NCBI GenBank assembly: GCA_003116995.1
Contig: BDSL01000003.1
Span: 372,001-436,000 of the forward strand
DNA: 64,000 nt
Direction: 5' to 3'
Source: Yamagishiella unicocca
Taxonomy: Eukaryota; Chlorophyta; Chlorophyceae; Chlamydomonadales; Volvocaceae
The notes under the pieces are model-generated. The model made no database searches, was not told the DNA's origin, and was given only the letters and a program-made list of their open reading frames with translations. Position 1 is the stretch's first letter. Each line of letters starts with the position of its first letter. Shown piece by piece: positions 49,123-61,378 of the stretch. A program made the position numbers and the translations under genes.

Positions 49123-52007
49123 CCAACGGCGCCACCGTTGTGTAGAAGGGTGCGGTCGCCACGAACGGTGTTGCAAGCGGCTGCATGAAGTTGGACTCCG
49201 CGATGACTGCATTACTACTACTATTGTAGAGCGACGAGAGACCGAGCACCACGCGGCTGTCGTGCGCGCGACGACCGGCGTAGAGCTTTCATGCACCTCC
49301 AGTAAAAGGAGGGAGGGCTGGTTAAAGCGCAACATACGAATCGAAGGATCAAGGCGCCAAGGGTCCAGCCCAGCAGTCTGATCGCTCGCAGCACTGCGTA
49401 CGGATGTGTAGCGGGCATATGCGTGCGGAACAGGCGAAACCTGGTGCGTGAGAGGCACACTGTTTGATCATGTGTGCGCCGGTGTTGGCGTGGCTGCTGC
49501 ACGTGGATGGTGGAGAGGTGGCTGGCGGGATGGCCCATGCTTGATCGACCGACGAGAAGTATAAGATCGGAATTGCTTGATTAACACAGGGTATTGGGTT
49601 GTAGGTAAGGATTGCTGTATAGCAACGCGAATGAATTGCGAGTAAATGTACCCACAATGTGTAGGTGAGGCTCAGATGCATGCTGCATGTGCGGAGGAAG
49701 GCAATGGGTATGACACGGTACGACCGGTTCCACGCCAATGTATGCACCACACGGCACCCAGCGCAGGGCAGGGACGGGAGGCATCGACTTGATCTATACT
49801 ACAAGGGGTTCGGGGTTTCTGGTGGTTTGCCGTATCTCAATCGAACGGTATTTTTTATTCCTACGTTTTCTTCAGTGCCAGGCGATGCACCCGATGGCTC
49901 TACCCTACGGTCTGGGGCCCATTAAAACATTCTTACTACAGCCTTCGGAACCTTCGAGCCTTCTTACTTTTCTTCGCTTGGGTTAGTGTCAGCCGGCATG
50001 CGCCCTATATATATGTATGGAGCACATTGTAACGAAAAGAACTACAGCCTACTGCTGGATGTCTGCCTTTTGCATCGCTGCAGTGCCCTGAAGGTATGCC
50101 GAAGGAACGACTGGGAAAGAGGGACCGCTAGGTAACTAGAACCTTGCCGCTGAGCAGGACACTAAAGACGGTCTAGGGCCCACTGTAGCCATTACTCCTA
50201 CCGAAGACAGCGCGAATCGAACCAGGTGCGTGGCCGGAGCTAGGTAGAATCCCCGCCCGGTCAGGGCCGCCCTGCGCGCAGTAGATGGCCACGACCCAGC
50301 CGCGATACACCTAAAACCTAAAACAGGCGCAGGCAGCCTCGACGAAACCGATACCGCAACACAGCAGCCAGCGCGACCAAGCAATGGAGCGAAGCGACCC
50401 GTGGCCGGCCGGACGATGAGGCCACCCACGCCGGCCCCCAAAGCACCAGCTAGCGAAAACAGAAGCGCGAGGATAGATCGACCGGCGGGCACCTGACCCG
50501 GCGGTGAGTAGCACCTTGTCGCCACTGGTACGGAAACCCGTCCCTGACCCGCCGACAACTGCGCGTGCGGCTCCACACGTAACATGGCACGGACGCGTAC
50601 TCCAGGTCCAGGCGGCGGTGCGCGAGCCGGGCCAAGCGCGAGCATGGAGATGATAAATGCGGAGTGGCGGGTGGAAAGTGAAAGCCACCACTACACGGCA
50701 TTAAGCCCTCACTGCAAAGGCAGGGCCGATGCCAAACCCCGCAAAGCGACAACCGACAAGCAGATGAACGGCCTTCCGTACAAACTCCGAGGTCATGCAC
50801 GATCACTCTGTCCCTCTGCAACTTGACCGTTAAGATTTCTAAGGCCAATTGTTGAGAAAAAGATACGGTAGGGGATAAACGTTGCTGTAATAGATAACCT
50901 GCGTTTACAACTAAGGTCCATAGACATGACAGCATTAGCGCGATCCAACATACATGTATAAAGTATAATATAAGATACACCGCTAACGATGCCAATCCGC
51001 TGGTTTGCCACGTTGACGATCAGTTGGTGCGCCAAACCATACGCCGAGCCATCGCACGAGCGGCCCGCTCCTAGGCCATTTACACACATGCGTTGCTATG
51101 ATGCGAGGCGGCCGTGACAAATGCGACGCCACGGCATATGGTCATTTGCTTGAAGCCAACGCTACGCTGTGCTAGGGTCGCCGATGCCCGAGCTTCTACC
51201 ATACACACCCGCGTATAGACCGTATACGGACTGATAAAGGCCGCTTCAAGCGAAATACGTACCCTCTCATTGTACGCCCCTCAATTACGGCAGCCAGCAA
51301 CTCGTGAAGTCAATAAGCCCCAAGAGGGCTCAGAGGAAATTGGTGGGCCGACACATCGATCGGCAGAAACAAAGCCCCAAGTGGGAACGACTTAGCTGCC
51401 GATTAACCCATATGTACCGTCGGCAGCTGGATATAAACATCGAATGTAACATATGAGAAAGGAAAACGTATATACGGGATGTGCTGATCGATGAGGCTGC
51501 TCGCCGCACTGATCAAGCACCAGTTAAATAATAAAAAAATACACATACCCGCTCGGATCCAATATGTGGCTGGATCACTGTAGGGAACTGGCTACCTCCT
51601 ACGCTACGTAATGGCGCGCCTCATGCGTCTCACCATTCGGTCATTAATACCGTCAACTCCAGATACACCTAGTTATGTACGTATGAGCTTGCGGGAGTAG
51701 TACTTGAATTCTCCCCTCTGTATGCATGTGTGCACGTCATGTACGTGTTGGTTTGGGCTAGCTACGGTACCGAGCCGAGCAACATTGGAAAGGAAAACAC
51801 CGTTACCGGCACGTAGTCAGCAATATATACACCGATTATGGATGCAGCATGCTGTACATCTGTAGTCTACTATAAGTGATAATGCCATCAGATAGTGGGC
51901 GACGGCTACGGAAGCAGCAACAGCTCTCCTATGACCACCGCTGCTGCGTCCGTCAGTTAGGACCCGCGGGCGCGCACAAAATAAGCCTTGGTGCTTCACC
52001 GCTTTGC
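49123..52007. other. Spacer between the unrecognised gene and C2 gene 3
   Basis: Flanked by two genes that converge here, so 3' UTRs are expected. It contains dispersed-repeat copy 2 (49813-49930), another terminus of that family near 50176, and a T-poor stretch 50220-50480 including CCTAAAACCTAAAAC (about 50310). No supported gene. Confidence 0.45.
49813..49930 (+). repeat. Dispersed repeat, copy 2
   Basis: Second clear copy of the element at 43921-44010: GGGTTTCTGGTGGTTT, then GCCAGGCGATGCACCCGATG, CTCTACCCTACGGTCT and GGGGCCCATT. About 30 bases longer between the two blocks than copy 1. Confidence 0.75.
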
Positions 52008-53315
52008 CTAGAGAAACGCGTCCCAAATGCTTTCGCGCTCCTCGATCACAATGATTTCAACGTCTCCAGAGCTCCTCCGGTGGTGATGGTGGTGATGATG
52101 GCCATGGTGGTGGTGCGGGTGATAGGCAGCGTACTGCTGCTGGACGGAGGGGTAGTAGACGGTGGTTGGCGGGGGGGCATAGGAAGGGTAAGGCTGGACT
52201 GCAGGGCGGTAGGCGACGGTGGGCTGCAGCGGCGGTGGGGCATACGCAAGGTACTGCGGCTGCTGGGAGGGAGGGCAGCAGACGGGGGCGGCGGGGGCCG
52301 GCACCGCTGGAACATCAGCATACAGCATTGGCGCCGACGGCTGCACCAAGACCTGCGGCTGCTGCGGCTGCTGGGGCGCGTAGTACGGCATCACTGCTTG
52401 CGCGACGGGCGAGGTGTTGATTGGCATCACGTTGGGTGCCCACATGAGGGCGACTGCAATGAAGCCGTGCTGCTTCTGGCTCTTCTTGCTCATAACGGGC
52501 ACGTTGAGGCGGTCTGACCCCATTTCCCGCGCGCGTGCCACGTTGAAGGTGCAGGAGCCGATGTACGCGTCGCGGCCGATGTCGTCATCCTTGCATGCGT
52601 AAGAAAGGGAGGGCGCGAGGGGCTTGCTTATCATCAGCGCCGCCGGAGTTGGGCATAAAGGCTACATACTATGGCAAAGTGCAGAGCGAAGTTGTCGCTG
52701 ATAATTGTTACCCCTTTGTGTTCTTACTGCGCCGTATCACTAAGCATCGCGTATGTGTTTTTCGAGTCGCCCTACCTTGATCTCTACTTCCACGTCGTTT
52801 TCGTTAATCAGGTTGAACTGGAAGGTCTCGTTCCAGACGGGGTTGCGGCCGCCGTTCACAGCGGTCTTGGAGCGGCGCTGGTAGGCGCCCACACGGATGA
52901 TGCAGTAGGGATCCTGCCTGCAGGAGGCCGGGTAAGGGGCGGCGGGGAGGATGATAGGGTCAGTTGGGTTCCTAACTGCCCAAACGAGACGACGCGATCA
53001 TTGCCTCCATCACATGCGGTTTACGAACCACACTAGCTACCGGCACACGCCAAGCCGAGTTTGCGCACAGGATGATGGAGGCCGCCGACAGCCGACGCCG
53101 TGGTAATTAAACAGCGCCGACGGCACCACACATGGGCACTAAAGTTGAGTTTACACGGACAGCGCTGACGTGCCCCATGGGAGCTAGGCACGAAAAGGTG
53201 CGGGCCGCGGCCCCCGCCCCACAAAACCGACTGCTCACCGGCAGAACCAGTCGCGGTCCTTGATGTCCTTAGCGAACTCGACGGTAAGGGATAGAACGCC
53301 CGCGCTGAGCGCCAT
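52008..53315 (-). CDS. Small C2-domain protein 3 with His-rich tail
   Basis: Probable lipid-binding C2 protein. Exons 53315-53239, 52917-52776, 52589-52008 (266 aa); start and exon sizes match the two paralogs. C2 core: LTVEFAKDIKDRDWF, QDPYCIIRVG, NPVWNETFQFN, loop DDDIGRDAYIG, NVPVMSKKSQKQHGFIAVAL. The position that is Asp in paralog 1 and Glu in paralog 2 is Ala here, and the strand after RVG differs (AYQRRSKTAV instead of GQ-F-R-KTAV). Tail rich in Pro, Gln, Ala, Tyr; then HHHHGHHHHHHH, and the conserved end VEIIVIEE followed by an extra SIWDAFL not found in paralog 2. Closest relative is paralog 2. Confidence 0.9.
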
Positions 53316-55253
53316 GATTGTGAACCCTTATTAACGGACTTGCGCGACACAATAATAACAGTGATGAAAACTCTAAAACAATTAATTTCTTTGGAGTTCG
53401 CTGTTACTTGCAAGTCTTGTGATCCAAGTATTCGTGTGATGAACCGTCGGTTTTGGATATCTGAGCTTAGTGCTTTCTGATCCTTTAAGCACGTCGCAAT
53501 GATCTGTGGATATACCAGGTCTGTGAGCGTGACACCATTAAGTACTCTGTGATGATCGTACACAAACAAACGGAACGGCGGCTTGCCAGCTGCTGTTAGG
53601 TGCCTGGCAACCACTTTACTACGCCGCATTACTTGTTGCGACAGCTGCCATTGCCAGCAGTTAAAATATAGTACCATTGAATCGTCTAGGTATCAGGTTG
53701 CTGCAAGGACGACCGTCGACCCGACGTCCGTTAGTTAACGCATCACACATTTGTGCCGATTGCTGCCCGCATACACATATGGCCACGGCAGCAGGGAATA
53801 TCAGATGACAAGCAGAATCAGGTATGAACCAGGGCCGTGAGGTCCCCCTGGGAATGGTCTTCTCACATGCACCGCATGCCAGGAGGGCCGTAGCCGCCCT
53901 GGCCGCCGCGTGAAAAAACATTACCTAGCACCACTTGTCTACCTTGTTACAGAGGGCAATAATATTCATCCAGTGCCACAGGCCAGCTTGTGCAAATTAG
54001 CTGTGATACTGTGTTCGGACCCGCTGATGGCCATGCACCTACGTGCCGGGCGTCCTTTGCCGAGAGGTGCCAGCGGCGCATCGTAATTTCAGGTGGGCGC
54101 CGACACGACCTTGGTGAGCATCCTTGCACAGTTGTTCGTTACGGTCAACAGTCGTTGCTGCTACAGTTGTTCGTTACGGCCAACCACAAGCACACCCGGT
54201 CTTCCTCACGTGTGGTCGTGTGGCTAAACTGAACAATACACGCCCCGCAAATGTACGAAAACCTTTAGACGTCTTCCCAAACCGCTTCGAAGTTCGTCCT
54301 CCGAAACGCACACGTGACGACACCGCCCTGAAATCCAGGCATCGGGGCCCGCGCGCGAACCCGGACCGCCGCCCAGATCACGTGTGCCCGGAACCGGGGT
54401 GTACGACGGCCTGATCGTGGAGCACGATCGCCGAACCGCCAATGCCCATAAAACAGGGACCTCTCGGCTGATCGCTGCGCCACAGCAAAAAAATGCAGTG
54501 ATTAGCATTACCCTTGGCAAGCGGTATGCAACAATGGCGCTAGTAGCAAATCAAAAAAGAAGATTGAGGCTAGCAATTACCGGTAGGGTCCGCTGCGAAA
54601 ACATGCACGCCGGCACACAAATCACGGAAAAGGTAAATACCCAGCCTGTCATGAGTTGGTCCACTCAAAAACCACTTGCGCCAGGTTCGCGCCAAAACGC
54701 CATGATGCTGCGAGCAAGCACATCGTCCAACAGCGCACGCACGAAATACACATCTTGCGCAGACGCAGCGTGCGAATACCAGTAGCGCTTGGGCCCCCCA
54801 ACGACGCCGCGATAATAGCAGTACGGTTCAGCCATTCCTAGCAGTACTGTTCAGCCATTCCGTTCAACCTCCATCTCTTCCCAAAGTCGAAGTCATGGGC
54901 AGCAACGGCGAGGTTTCACGCAAGCGCAAAATCGCTGTGTCGCAAGAGGAAGGAAGGCTTAGCCAGGGTGTGCGGTGAAGGGCAGCAACGCGCATTAACA
55001 GAGCCCCAACACCTCACCGCCGCCATCCATCACCAGCACTAGGACCACAGCCACGCCTACCCGCGCCCCATCACGCTCATCACCTTCCAATACCACAGCG
55101 CGATATGCGCGCGGCAGAGCTCGCTTTTCCTGCCGCTTCCTTCCTGCCGCTTCCTTCCTTCAGGAATGCGACGGCAGCGCTGCAGAACACCAGCAACCGC
55201 CGCTTTCTTACGGCGGGCGCATTCCTGCAGCTGCCGGCGTCAACTCGCGGCCA
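53316..55253. other. Spacer between C2 gene 3 and the small membrane protein gene
   Basis: Promoter of C2 gene 3 on the left and 3' end of the minus-strand membrane protein gene on the right. A 23-bp tandem duplication (unit starting AGCAGTAC, containing GTTCAGCCATTCC) lies at about 54817-54862. Pyrimidine repeats CCTGCCGCTTCCTT at 55131-55165. No supported gene. Confidence 0.4.
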
Positions 55254-55847
55254 TTACTTGCCGCGCTTCTTGCAGCAGCTCTTGACGGGCGCAGCAGCAG
55301 CAGCAACAGCAGCCGGCGCGGCCTCGGGGGCCGGCTTCTTCTTCTTAATGAACGCCTCATGCGCCCAGAACAGCCCGCCACATACGCCAACGTACAGCAG
55401 CGCCCAAGGAGCAAGTGACGAAAAGCCCAATGGTTCGTCGGCGGGGCTAGGGCCGCCGGCGTCACCGCCGCTGCCGCCGGAGCCACCGGCGCCGTCACCG
55501 CCCGTCGGGCCGCCGCCGCCGCCAACCCCGCTCGGGAACATGCGCGCGGCGCCGCCGGCAGGCCGCGAGAAGCGCGAGGGAGTGTCGACTGGTTTCGGGG
55601 TTGAGGTGGGTTGAGGTGGGGTGACGTAAAGTGGGTTGAGGTGGGGTGAGGGAGATGTAGCGAGGGCGGGCTTGCGGACAGCGCATTGCTAGTTTCTGGT
55701 GTGGTGGAGTTGCGGCGCAGGTATCTTATGCATGGAGTTGCAGGGCGCCTGTCCAATAACACCCGAAACGCCTTTCCGTCAGCCGCCGCCTCACTCACTT
55801 GCCGAGGAGGGTCCGCTGGCAATAACCACTGACGAGGACGGGGCCAT
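55254..55847 (-). CDS. Small single-pass membrane protein, unknown function
   Basis: Two exons, 55847-55799 and 55588-55254, give 127 aa. The ATG context is AACATGGCC, a good start. Residues about 30-70 are Gly/Ser/Pro-rich (GGDGAGGSGGSGG). One hydrophobic segment follows (LAPWALLYVGVCGGLFWAH), then a basic KKKK stop-transfer signal, a Pro/Ala stretch, and the end CCKKRGK. This suggests a single membrane span near the C-terminus with the basic side in the cytosol or stroma; two adjacent Cys could be lipidated. I do not recognise a family. A longer overlapping frame on the same strand is read as a shadow. Confidence 0.6.
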
Positions 55848-57581
55848 GTTGAAGCGCGTGCAGCCGCCGCCTGGGCGGTCGAAGGACAGGAAACCCACGG
55901 CGCCGGCAGCGCCAGGGCTTGACGTGGGCACGCCGCTGCGGGACACCGTAGCCGGCGGGACACCGTAATTGAAACGAAGTAAGACGTGAGTGCCAGGGGA
56001 CGGGACGCCCCTTGGGGCGCTGGGTTAGAAGAAGAGCTCGATGTGCGTCAGTAATCCGTAGCGAACGCGGTGTACGAATGACACCCCGCAACTCAACCAG
56101 CTGTACTAAACATGGGTTGCTGCAACGCCCTGCGGGAGAAGCGCCAAAGGCGCGACTGGCCGACGATCGACGACGCACACCAACCCACCGACCCACCGGA
56201 ACGCGCCGCCAGACGGCCGGACGCCCACGACCGGCACGTCGCCTTCGGTGTCGGATGGCACCTCGTCATCTGACGAGACTGCAAGCAGGCAGGGCGACAC
56301 ACGTGCCAAGATTTGTTGCACGACGCCTGCCCTGGTGACGTACGGCAATTCTACTCGACTCAAGCACACCTGATAGGATGCTGGATATGAATGAGGTGCG
56401 TGAAGCAGCGAGCACTGAAGGAGTTCCGACGAGCGGCAGTACCGAACTTCGGTATTGTGGACAGCGAGGTGCTATGGCGGACCGAATCGCGCAGCTGCCA
56501 CGAGGGGTGCTCGAGCGGCATCACACCCTCCAGCTACGGACAGCAACCCATATCGCAACTGCCATAGCCACACCCAGCTTGCCTTGACGCTACCAAAACT
56601 GGGCAGCGCTTGTGTTTGGCGCAATACATCAGCTCACCCGCGCCGTCACGAGACCGAACAAACCTCTAACGTATGTTCTGGCCTGCAACAACAATCCACT
56701 TACTTGAAAACCTAGCTGCACCACCGCCCGGACGGCTAGGGACTGCCGAAGGGCCTGCGGCACGAATCGTTGCGGTTATCGCTTATGCAGCGAGTTTCAG
56801 GCGATTCGACGACACAGGCTTCAGCTTACCGGCGCCGTTTGTGGATGAAAACGTAGCGAGCGACCGCCGGCCAGCGAAAGCAGGTCGCGACGGCCGCAAA
56901 TAAGACATTGAAGGAGCCTGCGTAAATCCAGCCAACCATAGAGGAAGCGCAACGAGATGTTGTGTTTAAATGAACAAGACAATCGTGTAAAACAGCAAGG
57001 ACTGAGCATAATACGCAAGCAGTGTTTAATCCGCCAATCACCGACACTCGGACCGGCCTTAGCACCACAATTCAACTTTGGGGTGCCCTGGCATATCCTG
57101 GACACGTAACGAACCTGCATGATGCAAGACTTGGGCGGGTACAGTTCCGCCGGGATGCACAAAGATGCGGCAGTCGAGAGGTGAAGCTTTCAGTATGACG
57201 ATGGAGTACCTATACGCGATAGTAATACAATTATCTTTGAGTACGTAAAGGTTTGTGGATTCGGCGCCTAGATCGAAAGTCGTCCGTTATTATGTTGTAC
57301 TCAATAGGGCGTGACATGAAAGCGCACATGGACTCAAGAGAATCCATGTTATGCTACGTTTCCTTTTCAATACCGGTAATGCAGAATAGGAAGCGCCCCC
57401 ATTGTTCCAAACCTATTAGCTCCTCTGTGCGCCGCCTGCAGCGTCCCCCTACTTCAGTCCTCACTCTATGTGTATTTATAGTTGAAGGATCGTGGTTCAG
57501 CTTGAGGTCGTTGTCTTAGTGGGCACCGGGCCAGTACCCCACGATTTCGTGCACCTCCTTAGTTCTGACTGAGCCGACACC
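55848..57581. other. Divergent spacer before SPF45
   Basis: Contains the promoters of two divergent genes. Only short open frames without domain resemblance. AT content rises after 56900. No clear TATA box close to either start. Confidence 0.4.
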
Positions 57582-60500
57582 ATGAGCTTGTACGGGGACC
57601 TTCCGCAAGCCAAACATAGTTCAAACGATGCGGGCGGATCAGCTGGTTGGTCGGCGTTGGACTCGAAACTCATGGCCCCCCCATCGCTGAAGAAGCCGGC
57701 TGTCCCAGCGTTCAAGGCACCCCCATCAGTCCTTCGAGCGGCAGCCGCAGCGGGCGGTGGTACGGGACCGGGAAGAGGCGGACCGGCGAGGTGGGTGGGG
57801 CCTTAACCCCGTGCACCGATTTGGCAAACGAGCAGATTCCTGCAGGAAATGTTGCCAGCGCCAACAGTGGCAGTGCATGGGTCCAGAAACCAGCTTCTGT
57901 GGAAGGAATATGTGAGCGGTTTGCGCACCTGGTTGGCATAGACCTGCATCACCCCTGGGTATGCCGATTTTGCGCGGGCTTGGGACCTCCCAAACATCAG
58001 CAATAGGGTACCCTAGCGGATGTGCCCTCAGCCCAGCCACGCGCCTCAAACGCAGCCAGCGCCACGCCCTTCGGAGTGCTGACAGCGTAACCCCCTCCAC
58101 CATGCCGCTCGCGCCCCTTCAACGATCGCCCCACCCGCCAACCCACACCCACATGCTGCGACAGAGGGATTCCCATCACAGGCAGGACCGGTGGTCGTGG
58201 GCCCCCGACCATGATCGCCGACGGCCCGTCAGGCGCCGCAACCCCCGATGGAGCTGCCTCTCAGGGCCGCGCTACTACGCCCATGGCGGCCTTAGCCGGG
58301 GCTGCTGCGGCGGCAGGAGGGCCTTCCCGACCCGGCAGCTCGACGGTGGGGTCAGCAACCGCGTCGGCCGCCATCGCCAGTAGCAGCAGCAGCATCTTCG
58401 CGCGCTCCGACGGGAGGCCCATTGAGGACGAGTACGACCCTTTGCGGCCCAACGATTATGAGGAGGTACGGCGCGGCCGACCGTACACCGTGATAGTGTC
58501 GTACATGTCGGGGACGCGCGCGTGGTTCCTGAGGTGGCGCCTCGCGTTGCCGCTTCCGTACGGCGCATTGGCTAATAATCTCCACGCCCTGCAATCCGTG
58601 CGTTGCTGAGGTCGCGCGGCGCGACCCCTGACTAACTGGCTCGCGGCCCCGATTGCCTCTAATGGCTGCGGGCACAGGTGATTGCTGCACGCGAGCGCAC
58701 TCGCAAGGCCGCGGAGGCGGAGGCGGAGCGGCTGGCGAAGCTCAAAGAGTTGGAGGCGGAGGCAGAGCGGCTCCGGAAGCAGGTAGGCGATGGACTCCGC
58801 GTTCGATCAGGACCCATGGTTCGGGACCCTCGACCCGTGGAGGTTTTGTCCGCGCTCCGTTCCCACCCCTGGAGTCCTCTGCGGGGCGAGGTGAGAGCCC
58901 CCGATGTTTTCGTGACAGGGGCCGACGGGTCCGCCCTCGCCGCGTGGGATGTTGCAGGAGGAGGAGCGCGCCGGCAGCGCTGCGGCGGCGGGCAGCAGCG
59001 GCGGCAGCGTGATGTCGATGGAGGAGTACGCGCGGAGGCGCGCGGCGATGGGCATGACGGGCGATGATGCCTTTGCGCGGCGCGGCCGGGCGGTGGATCC
59101 GCCGGGCGGTGGCGGCGGTGGCGGCATGGGGCCGCCTGGCGGCGCCGGCGACGATGGTGGGTCCGCGTTGGCGGTGTGGGGCCCGGGTACCTGTGGGAAG
59201 CGAGGCCGTGGATGGAGCTGTTAATAGCTGATGACTCAGGCGGGTGGGGGGGGTCTGTATCTGGAGTAGAGCGCGATGTGCCGTACTGTCCGCTTCATAG
59301 GAGGCGGGCTTCTGCCGGAAGCCCGCAGCCGTGGTCTCGAGTCTCCTGCTCATGGTCCTTTGTTTGCCATGCTGTTCGGTGGAGCAGGTGGCGGCGGCAA
59401 GGGCATGTCCCTGGCCCAGAAGCTGCTGGAGAAGATGGGCTGGCGCGAGGGCGAGGGACTGGGGAAGAACCGCCAGGTGGGTCGTGCGTCGAAGCCGCTG
59501 AGCCACCGGCGCACGGGGGTCGACATCGTGTCGTACGTGCCGTACACTCACACGGCACCGTTCCAGCCCTCCACATTGGAAAGCCGCCCTGCCGGACTCC
59601 AGCAGCTGTCATGCTCTGCAGATTCTCGAACCCTGCTTGTCGCTCGCTCCTAACATCACCCGCGTCATTATCGGCCCCATAACCACCACCACTCAGCACT
59701 CAGCACCCTTCGCTTCGACATGCTGAGCTTTTTCAAACAATGTTTGTTTTCTAAGCGCCGGTCAGGACGGGCCCCACAGATCGCCCTAGCGCTTGAACGC
59801 AAGCCCCCTGCCAACGTCCCCTCTGCTCCCCTCCTCTAGGGTATTTCCAACCCCCTGGTCGCCCAGAAAACCAACCAGCGGGCCGCCGTCATTGTGGAGG
59901 CCCCGCCGGTGCCCGGGAAGGCGGGGAGCGATGGGCCGGACGCGAAGCGCCTTAAGGGTGAGGCCGGTGGGGCTGGTGGGGTAATGGGCGCGAGAGTAAG
60001 GAGCAGGTTGGCGGTGGCGGGTGTGGGGAGACCACTCACTCTGGGAGGGGTCAGAGGGGCATAGGGTGAGCTGCTCCTATCAGCCGCCGGCAGTCCATTA
60101 TTCGCCTGACGGTTGTCTGGTCACATACCTCTGTAAACTGCGCCCTCCTGTTCTCGCCCCTCCCGCCATCCCTCCCGTGCCGTCCCTCCCGCCTTGCCTC
60201 TCCCGGCCTCCCATCCGGCCCCACCCGGCCCCATCCGTGGTGTTGTCGCAGGTGCGGTGCTGACGGGGGTCCCATCCCGCGTCATCTGCATGCGCAACAT
60301 GGTGGGGCCCGGCCAGGTGGACGAGGAGCTGGAGGAGGAGGTGCGGACTGGGCAGGAGCGCGGGAGCGGGCGCCACACGGAGGGGCTGGGCCCGCCTCCA
60401 GGAGGCCCGAGGAGAGGGTTAACCCCTTGGTGGCCAAGGGGATTGGATGCGGCTGGGCTGGATGCGGGATGCCGCCTCGGCCGGCCGCTGCCCTCGGGCA

Positions 60501-61378
60501 TACCCTAGTGCACCGTAATGGTGGTGGGCGAGGGGGTGGCGCAAAGGACGTGGATTCGCGCTCGGTAATCCCGGGGTGTTTGGTACCACTACCACTCCTA
60601 CGCTGTGTCGGCTGAACGGGTGCCGTACTGTCGTACCGCAGGTGGGCCAGGAGCTGACCAGGTACGGCAAGGTGTTGGATGTGCTCATCTTCGAGGTCAC
60701 CACGCCGGGCTACCAGGAGGTGAGCGAAACGCCTCAGCGGGTGCGGGTGGGTGGGTGGGGGTGCTGGTCGGCTGAGAGTTTCGTTTAGGCACGATGCATA
60801 GCTTCGTCCCCAAATTTTCTCTAAGCAAACCCTAAGCAAACCCTATGCAAACTCTAAGCAAACCCTATACAAACCCATTCCCGGGCCGCAGGAGGAGGCT
60901 GTGCGCATCTTCGTGCAGTTCGAGCGGCCGGAGAGCGCCACCAAGGCGGCGGTGGACCTTCAGGTGGGCTGGAGCGTGGGGCGCAGATTGGAGCCGGGCG
61001 GGGCCTGGGCAGCCAGGTCCCGTTAGAGCTTTGGGGCAGGCAGCAGCTGGGGGGTTGAGGCAACGAAAGGGAGTCCACAAAGAGCGCTCGCGAGAGGACT
61101 CACGGTTCAGGTGACGCTGACATTGCCTATGCGGCGTTGCGGCCCCCCTCGTCTCTTCTGGACCGCCACCTCCACCGCATTGGTTTGTCGGCCGTGGATT
61201 CACGGATTCTCTTTAAACCCCCCTCGTGGCTGCCTGGGCGCCTGCACCGCCGTCCCCCCCTTCTCCCATCGCACCCCAGGGCCGCTTCTTCGCGGGCCGC
61301 TCTGTGCGCGTGTCGTTCTTCCCCGAGGAGCGCTTCATGTCCACGGAGCTAGCGCCAAGGCAGGGCGAGTTCGACTGA
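57582..61378 (+). CDS. SPF45: Splicing factor SPF45/RBM17 (plant DRT111/SFPS)
   Basis: Nuclear splicing factor acting in early spliceosome assembly and 3' splice-site choice. Ten exons in phase: 57582-57790, 58186-58465, 58678-58782, 58958-59156, 59388-59476, 59840-59957, 60252-60340, 60642-60719, 60892-60963, 61280-61378 (445 aa; human protein about 400). N-terminus MSLYGDL matches the family's MSLYDDL; then DEYDPLRPNDYEEV, a charged Arg/Glu helix (ERTRKAAEAEAERLAKLKEL), a Gly-rich linker, the G-patch (about 268-308: KLLEKMGWREGEGLGKNRQG), and a C-terminal UHM-type RRM (about 335-445: VICMRNMVGPGQVDEEL, EAVRIFVQFERPESATKA, GRFFAGRSVRVSFF). The RFF triplet takes the place of the UHM Arg-X-Phe motif that binds ULM tryptophans in U2AF65 and SF3B1. 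Gly and Ala insertions are typical of algal proteins. Confidence 0.96.
60821..60875 (+). repeat. 11-bp tandem repeat in SPF45 intron 8
   Basis: Five copies of an 11-bp unit CTAAGCAAACC with one or two changes per copy, ending 16 bases before the acceptor of exon 60892-60963. It lies where the branch point and polypyrimidine tract should be; CTAAG-like units could act as alternative branch sites. Confidence 0.85.

Noticed and set aside
55208..55963. 251-codon minus frame overlapping the small membrane protein gene
   Set aside because: Different phase from the spliced model; Arg/Ala/Pro-rich shadow of GC-rich sequence.
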